Part shown: one piece after another, positions 60,775-64,000 of the stretch
How the letters are laid out: every line of letters starts with the position of its first letter
Position numbering within the stretch: the stretch's first letter is position 1
NCBI RefSeq assembly: GCF_004793475.1
Contig: NZ_SRYZ01000002.1
Span: forward strand, 164,257-228,256
Reading direction: 5' to 3'
Origin: Bacteroides muris (ex Afrizal et al. 2022)
Lineage (GTDB): Bacteria; Bacteroidota; Bacteroidia; Bacteroidales; Bacteroidaceae
DNA length: 64,000 nt
Notes under the pieces: model-generated
The model's database searches: none
Told to the model about the DNA's origin: nothing
The model's input: only the letters and a program-made list of their open reading frames with translations
Position numbers and translations under genes: made by a program

Positions 60775-61982
60775 ATGCCCTCCTTCTCGTCTTTATGATT
60801 TGAATAATAAGCGCGCAGTGCCGTAGAGGTTACTTTGATGAAACCTTTGGCATCTTCTGCCGTCCATCCTTTCTGCATCTCGCCATATTCGCCGAACTTG
60901 TTTTTCACAAGGTCGTCTTTGCTTTCTACACCTACGGTAGAGAAGCAGAGCGGGTGAAGTTCGAGGATAGCCGTACCGTTCACGTTACGTTGCGAGGATT
61001 CCAGCATGGCTTCGATGTCACGCATTACCGGTTCCAGATATTGGCTTTCGTGCAGGAACATGCCGTACCAGTTGGCTACCTGGTCTTTCCAGTATTGCTG
61101 CCATTTGCTCAAGGTATATTTCTCCAGAAACCTGTGTGCACCGATAATCAGCATAGGTGCGGCAGCTTCGAAACCTACGCGACCTTTGATACCGATAATC
61201 GTATCGCCTACGTGCATGTCGCGACCAATGCCGTATGCCGCACCAATCTCTTCCACCTTCTGGATGGCTTTTATGGGGTCGTCGAACGTTTCGTCGTTCA
61301 CAGCTTTCAGCTCACCTTTTTCAAAAGTGAGGCGCAACTGCTCGCTGCCCTCTTTGGTGCAGTGTTTCAGATAAGCGCTTTCAGGCAATCCTTGCGCGGA
61401 ATCCAGAATCTCGCCACCACAAATGGAAGTGCCCCACAAACCTACGTTATAGGAATATTTTAGTTTGGTGAAGTCGGCGGCAAAGCCGTGTTTGTTCAGA
61501 TAATCAATCTCTTCCTGACGGCTCAGTGCCATGTCGCGTGTCAGCGTGATGATTTCCACGCCCGGAGCCATGACGAGGAAAGTCATGTCGAAACGAATCT
61601 GGTCGTTACCCGCACCTGTAGAACCGTGGGCGATGGCATCCGCGCCGATTTCGTTGGCATAGCGTGCGATGGCCAATGCCTGGAAGATACGTTCGGAACT
61701 AACAGAGATAGGATAGGTACCATTACGCAAAACATTGCCGAATACCATGTATTTCAAGCTTTTCTCGTAGTACTCCTGCGTCACGTCGAGGGTGACGTAT
61801 TCTTTGGCGCCCAGTTTGTAGGCATTCTCTTCATTTGTCTTCAACTGCTCAGCACTGAAGCCACCCGTATTGGCGCAAGCTGCATATACTTCGTACCCTT
61901 TTTCTTTGGCAAGGTACATTACCGTAAATGAGGTATCCAAACCGCCGCTGAATGCGACTACTACTTTTTTCTTCTTTTCCAT
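60771..61982 (-). CDS. argG: Argininosuccinate synthase
   Basis: 403 residues. The pyrophosphatase P-loop is AFSGGLDTS (residues 10-18) and the citrulline/aspartate region includes HGSTGAGNDQIRF. It couples citrulline and aspartate with ATP. It lies third in the argR operon, overlapping argC by 4 bases. Confidence 0.95.
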   Translation of the reverse strand: MEKKKKVVVAFSGGLDTSFTVMYLAKEKGYEVYAACANTGGFSAEQLKTNEENAYKLGAKEYVTLDVTQEYYEKSLKYMVFGNVLRNGTYPISVSSERIFQALAIARYANEIGADAIAHGSTGAGNDQIRFDMTFLVMAPGVEIITLTRDMALSRQEEIDYLNKHGFAADFTKLKYSYNVGLWGTSICGGEILDSAQGLPESAYLKHCTKEGSEQLRLTFEKGELKAVNDETFDDPIKAIQKVEEIGAAYGIGRDMHVGDTIIGIKGRVGFEAAAPMLIIGAHRFLEKYTLSKWQQYWKDQVANWYGMFLHESQYLEPVMRDIEAMLESSQRNVNGTAILELHPLCFSTVGVESKDDLVKNKFGEYGEMQKGWTAEDAKGFIKVTSTALRAYYSNHKDEKEGI

Positions 61983-61995
61983 ATCCTTAGTATTT

Positions 61996-62553
61996 TTATA
62001 TTTTATCCTCTTCGTGCAGCTTCGGGTCGTAAAGCATTGCTGTGCAAATGCAGAATTTACGGTTCTTAGCTACCAATATATCATGGTTTATACAGCCTTC
62101 GCAACCTTTCCAGAACGATTCGTCATCGGTCAGTTCGTTGAAGGTGACGGGCACATATCCCAGCTCGGTATTCATTTTCATGACGGCAGCTCCGCTGGTG
62201 AGACTGAAAACTTTAGCATTAGGCCAGCGTAGGCGTGCCAGGCGGAAAGAAGCGGTCTTGATACGTTTTGCCAGTCCCAGTCCCCGGTATTTGGGGTGTA
62301 CTATCAAACCGGAGGTTGCTACATATTGCTTGTTGCCCCAGCTCTCTATGTAGGTGAAACCGGCAAAATCGTCTCCACACAAGGCTATGATGGCCTTTCC
62401 TTCTTTCATTTTAGTAGCTACGTATTCGTGCGTGCGTTCTGCGATGCCTGTTCCGCGTACCTTGGCAGCTTCCCGGATGGTATCCAAAATCTTGTCCACG
62501 TAAACTTCATGTGAGGCGTCAGCCACCATCACATCAATTTGTTTCGAATCCAT
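61996..62553 (-). CDS. GNAT acyltransferase of the arginine operon, probable N-succinylglutamate synthase
   Basis: 185 residues, one GNAT domain with the acyl-CoA loop VHPKYRGLGLAKRIK. It lies between argR and argG (gaps of 35 and 13 bases), with no classical argA or argJ in view. Since argF' here carries Pro90, the first step should be glutamate succinylation. From memory, the equivalent gene of B. thetaiotaomicron was assigned as glutamate N-succinyltransferase by mutant fitness work. The assignment is by context and recollection. Confidence 0.78.
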   Translation of the reverse strand: MDSKQIDVMVADASHEVYVDKILDTIREAAKVRGTGIAERTHEYVATKMKEGKAIIALCGDDFAGFTYIESWGNKQYVATSGLIVHPKYRGLGLAKRIKTASFRLARLRWPNAKVFSLTSGAAVMKMNTELGYVPVTFNELTDDESFWKGCEGCINHDILVAKNRKFCICTAMLYDPKLHEEDKI

Positions 62554-62588
62554 TTCTTATTTAATTTCTTGTTTTTTGTTGTTATCTG

Positions 62589-63062
62589 TCATTTAATGTT
62601 CGGGATGATTTGCGCTAGGAAGCTGCGTACTTCGTCATGTGACGCTGCTTCGTGCACCACCAGCATGATGGTGTCATCTCCGGCAATGGTACCCAGAATG
62701 GCGGGACACTCCCGGTTGTCGATGTCGTAGGCCATGCTGCTGGCATACCCGGGCCGGGTACGGATGACGGCAATATTGCCTGAAAATTGAAGTGAAACGA
62801 ATCCGCTTGTCATCAACATTTCACTTGCACTTTGATCGTTCGAACGTTTATACATGATGTTGTTGGGCAGCACATATACGTATTTGCCGTTCATGTTTGC
62901 TGCTTTCGCTACTTTCAGCTGTTTCAAGTCGCGTGACAAGGTGGCTTGTGTCAGTTCAAAGCCTTCCTTGCTCAAGGCTTGCAACAGTTCTTCCTGAGAA
63001 CTGACGTCTTTGCTTGAGATAATCATCTTGATGGCGTCTAACCGATTGGCTTTTTTCTTCAT
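62589..63062 (-). CDS. argR: Arginine repressor
   Basis: 157 residues. Winged-helix DNA-binding domain at residues 1-70 (TQATLSRDLKQLKVAK) and the hexamerisation/arginine-binding C-terminal domain with LGTIAGDDTIMLVV. It heads the operon argR-GNAT-argG-argC-argD. A candidate operator lies just after the predicted transcription start. Confidence 0.95.
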   Translation of the reverse strand: MKKKANRLDAIKMIISSKDVSSQEELLQALSKEGFELTQATLSRDLKQLKVAKAANMNGKYVYVLPNNIMYKRSNDQSASEMLMTSGFVSLQFSGNIAVIRTRPGYASSMAYDIDNRECPAILGTIAGDDTIMLVVHEAASHDEVRSFLAQIIPNIK

Positions 63063-63066
63063 TTTC

Positions 63067-63098
63067 TGTATAATTATTCTAAGAGTAGCGCAAAATTA
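63067..63098 (-). promoter_or_regulatory. argR promoter and candidate ARG box
   Basis: TAATTTTGC on the minus strand (63090-63098) is a Bacteroides -7 element. About 10 bases downstream, TGTATAATTATTCT (63067-63080) matches the half-site pattern TGAAT-WWWW-ATTCA at 12 of 14 positions. Its place at the predicted start site fits autorepression by ArgR. Confidence 0.5.
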
Positions 63099-63324
63099 GG
63101 GATTATTTCGGAAAGAATATGCAAAAACAAGAGTTTTTTTATTCTTTTTATACATCGGGTATATTGTATATACTGTTCTTGTTCTCTTTGTTGCAGCCTT
63201 GTTTGTCTGTTCTTTTACGTTATTGGGAGAGTTTCTGTATACCTTTGATAAGTATTGATATAATATGGGATAGATATGCAAATGTCAAATCTGACACCCT
63301 TTCAATCAAAAACTGTACAAGAAG

Positions 63325-63348
63325 TAGGGGGATAATCCCCTATTTTTG
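63325..63348 (+). promoter_or_regulatory. Promoter and palindrome of the former rha operon
   Basis: TATTTTTG (63341-63348) is a -7 element 31 bases before the ATG at 63380. A palindrome TAGGGG-GATAAT-CCCCTA (63325-63342) abuts it. No -33 TTTG is seen, as expected for an activator-dependent promoter. Confidence 0.45.
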
Positions 63349-63379
63349 TATCGTTGAATAGCAACTAAAACAAATTATC

Positions 63380-63592
63380 ATGAAACAATGCTTTTTGGGG
63401 GTCGACTTGGGGGCTACCAGTGGGCGCACAATTTTGGGAACTTTTACTTTGAATGGTTTGGAAATGCGTAAAGCTAAGCAATTGCTGGTGGGTACTTCTT
63501 TATCGGTGAAAGAAATCTCTTTTATGCTCGACTATAAGTCTACCGAGCATTTCTCTTATGGTCGGGAAACCGGAGGAGAGGAGGAATGGTAA
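63380..63592 (+). pseudogene. Chimera: rhamnulokinase N-terminus joined to an AraC-family C-terminus (deletion scar)
   Basis: 70 codons in one frame. Residues 1-29 (MKQCFLGVDLGATSGRTILG) are the phosphate-1 region of a FGGY rhamnulokinase (RhaB). Residues about 31-58 (KAKQLLVGTSLSVKEISFML and YKSTEHFS) are the second HTH of an AraC-family regulator. The remainder, YGRETGGEEEW, is not family-like. Neither half is functional. The simplest reading is deletion of the intervening operon. Confidence 0.75.
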
Positions 63593-63635
63593 CTATTCAG
63601 CGAGAACAAAGGATACGAAGAATTAGCCCGTCAGT

Positions 63636-64000
63636 TTAGACGAGCGCCAATATAGCTTTAAGAGGGGATTGTCCGTTTTTCCAGGCCGTGTCAGCGATAG
63701 AATGTAAAGCGTGGAAGGCATCGGCACCGGTATCAGATCGGAAGCATCCGGATATTTTCTGCTTGACTTTGAGTTTCCGGATTCCGCGTTCGGAGCCGTT
63801 GTTGTCGGATGGTATTGCCGGATTCTCAAGGAAGTTGAATATGTAATCTCGACATCTGATTATCCCCCTTTTCATCTCATTGAACTCATTGCGCATATTG
63901 TCAAGGTTCTTTTTGAGCAACTCATCAAGCCTCGTCAGCCAACTATCTTTAGGGATTACCTCATAAGTTTTTTGATTCCTCAGATGGATGGCTTCCCGCA
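63636..64000 (-). CDS. IS66-family transposase, C-terminal part
   Basis: The frame is open to the right edge of the window, so at least 120 residues of C-terminus are visible. The stretch PSDNNGSERGIRKLKVKQKI followed by SGCFRSDTGADAF is the conserved C-terminal part of the IS66 TnpC-type transposase. The 5' part, the accessory tnpA/tnpB genes and the inverted repeat lie beyond 64000 or were not identified. The element may be complete or a remnant. Confidence 0.85.
   Translation of the reverse strand, partial: REAIHLRNQKTYEVIPKDSWLTRLDELLKKNLDNMRNEFNEMKRGIIRCRDYIFNFLENPAIPSDNNGSERGIRKLKVKQKISGCFRSDTGADAFHALHSIADTAWKNGQSPLKAILALV

Larger units (their letters stand above)
63063..63379. other. 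Intergenic region between argR and the rhaB-like remnant
   Basis: 317 bases that hold the argR operator and promoter on the left and the promoter of the former rhamnose operon on the right. The AT-rich middle (63119-63300) has an open plus-strand frame of 80 codons with no protein-like features, and I see no gene in it. Confidence 0.5.

Noticed and set aside
63119..63361. 80-codon plus-strand frame in the argR-rha gap
   Set aside because: It overlaps two promoter regions and has no domain; it is probably noncoding.

Overview
The window is chromosomal DNA of a Bacteroidales bacterium, most likely Bacteroides in the strict sense. The evidence is a SusC/SusD pair, many promoters with the Bacteroides -7 element TAnnTTTG, N-succinylornithine-type arginine genes (ArgF' with Pro90), NigD-like and DUF6242-type lipoproteins, the uppS-bamA-ompH-ompH cluster, and the near absence of Shine-Dalgarno sites. 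The species cannot be fixed from the sequence alone. Most of the window is core, housekeeping DNA. Accessory or rearranged DNA is confined to the left edge (SusCD), a few repeat-bearing gaps, and the right edge (a deletion scar plus an IS66 transposase).

Layout. 1-2809: 3' end of a SusC receptor and its SusD lipoprotein, closed by a bidirectional terminator facing asd. 4049-7561: Kef-type antiporter, TcdA, LolD-like ATPase. 7564-10635: remnant of an outer-membrane barrel gene, helix-hairpin-helix protein, NSS symporter, VanZ-like protein. 10638-16773: murF, folP, the c-di-AMP synthase cdaA, and a TldD/TldE pair. 16776-22377: a GNAT/DUF2156 pair, lrgB-lrgA, and divergent pta-ackA. 22558-27374: alkaline phosphatase, a small charged protein, a secreted YdjC/beta-lactamase fusion, LpxH, and a DUF59 protein. 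27375-28045: a gene-free stretch with a 22-bp tandem palindromic array and a copy of a dispersed repeat. 28046-30851: radC, a GT2 glycosyltransferase, efp, rpmH. 31465-36449: an envelope operon (PASTA protein, rluD, ddl, acyltransferase, NigD-like lipoprotein, rhodanese lipoprotein). 36626-41241: DUF2007-proB-proA-argF' and murI. 41351-47338: DUF6242 lipoprotein-uppS-bamA-ompH-ompH. 47714-52745: ribD, prmC, recX, pyrE, an SRPBCC protein, argH. 52848-53026: tRNA-Gly(GCC) and tRNA-Leu(UAA). 53384-57853: acyloxyacyl hydrolase-like protein, then proC-XRE/cupin-acyl-CoA synthetase. 57994-63062: DUF6078 protein and the arginine operon argR-GNAT-argG-argC-argD. 63380-64000: chimeric rhaB/AraC scar and IS66.

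How the genes work together. Most of the proline and arginine route is present: proB, proA, proC, argF', argC, argD, argG, argH, argR and a GNAT that is probably the N-succinylglutamate synthase. A candidate ARG box lies just downstream of the predicted argR start site, so the regulator probably controls its own operon. Acetate overflow (pta-ackA) is divergent from lrgAB, a family linked to pyruvate transport. Peptidoglycan and envelope functions (murF, murI, ddl, uppS, bamA, ompH, lpxH, lolD) are spread through the window.

The most interesting observations are: (1) a fused ORF joining the start of a rhamnulokinase to the C-terminus of an AraC regulator, best read as the scar of a deleted rhamnose operon beside argR; (2) an intergenic-type inverted repeat lying inside the proB coding frame; (3) three related copies of a MITE-like element; (4) a 22-bp tandem array of palindromes; (5) a perfect 32-bp stem hairpin; (6) a secreted two-domain YdjC/serine hydrolase fusion. 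No CRISPR array, phage or defence system was seen.
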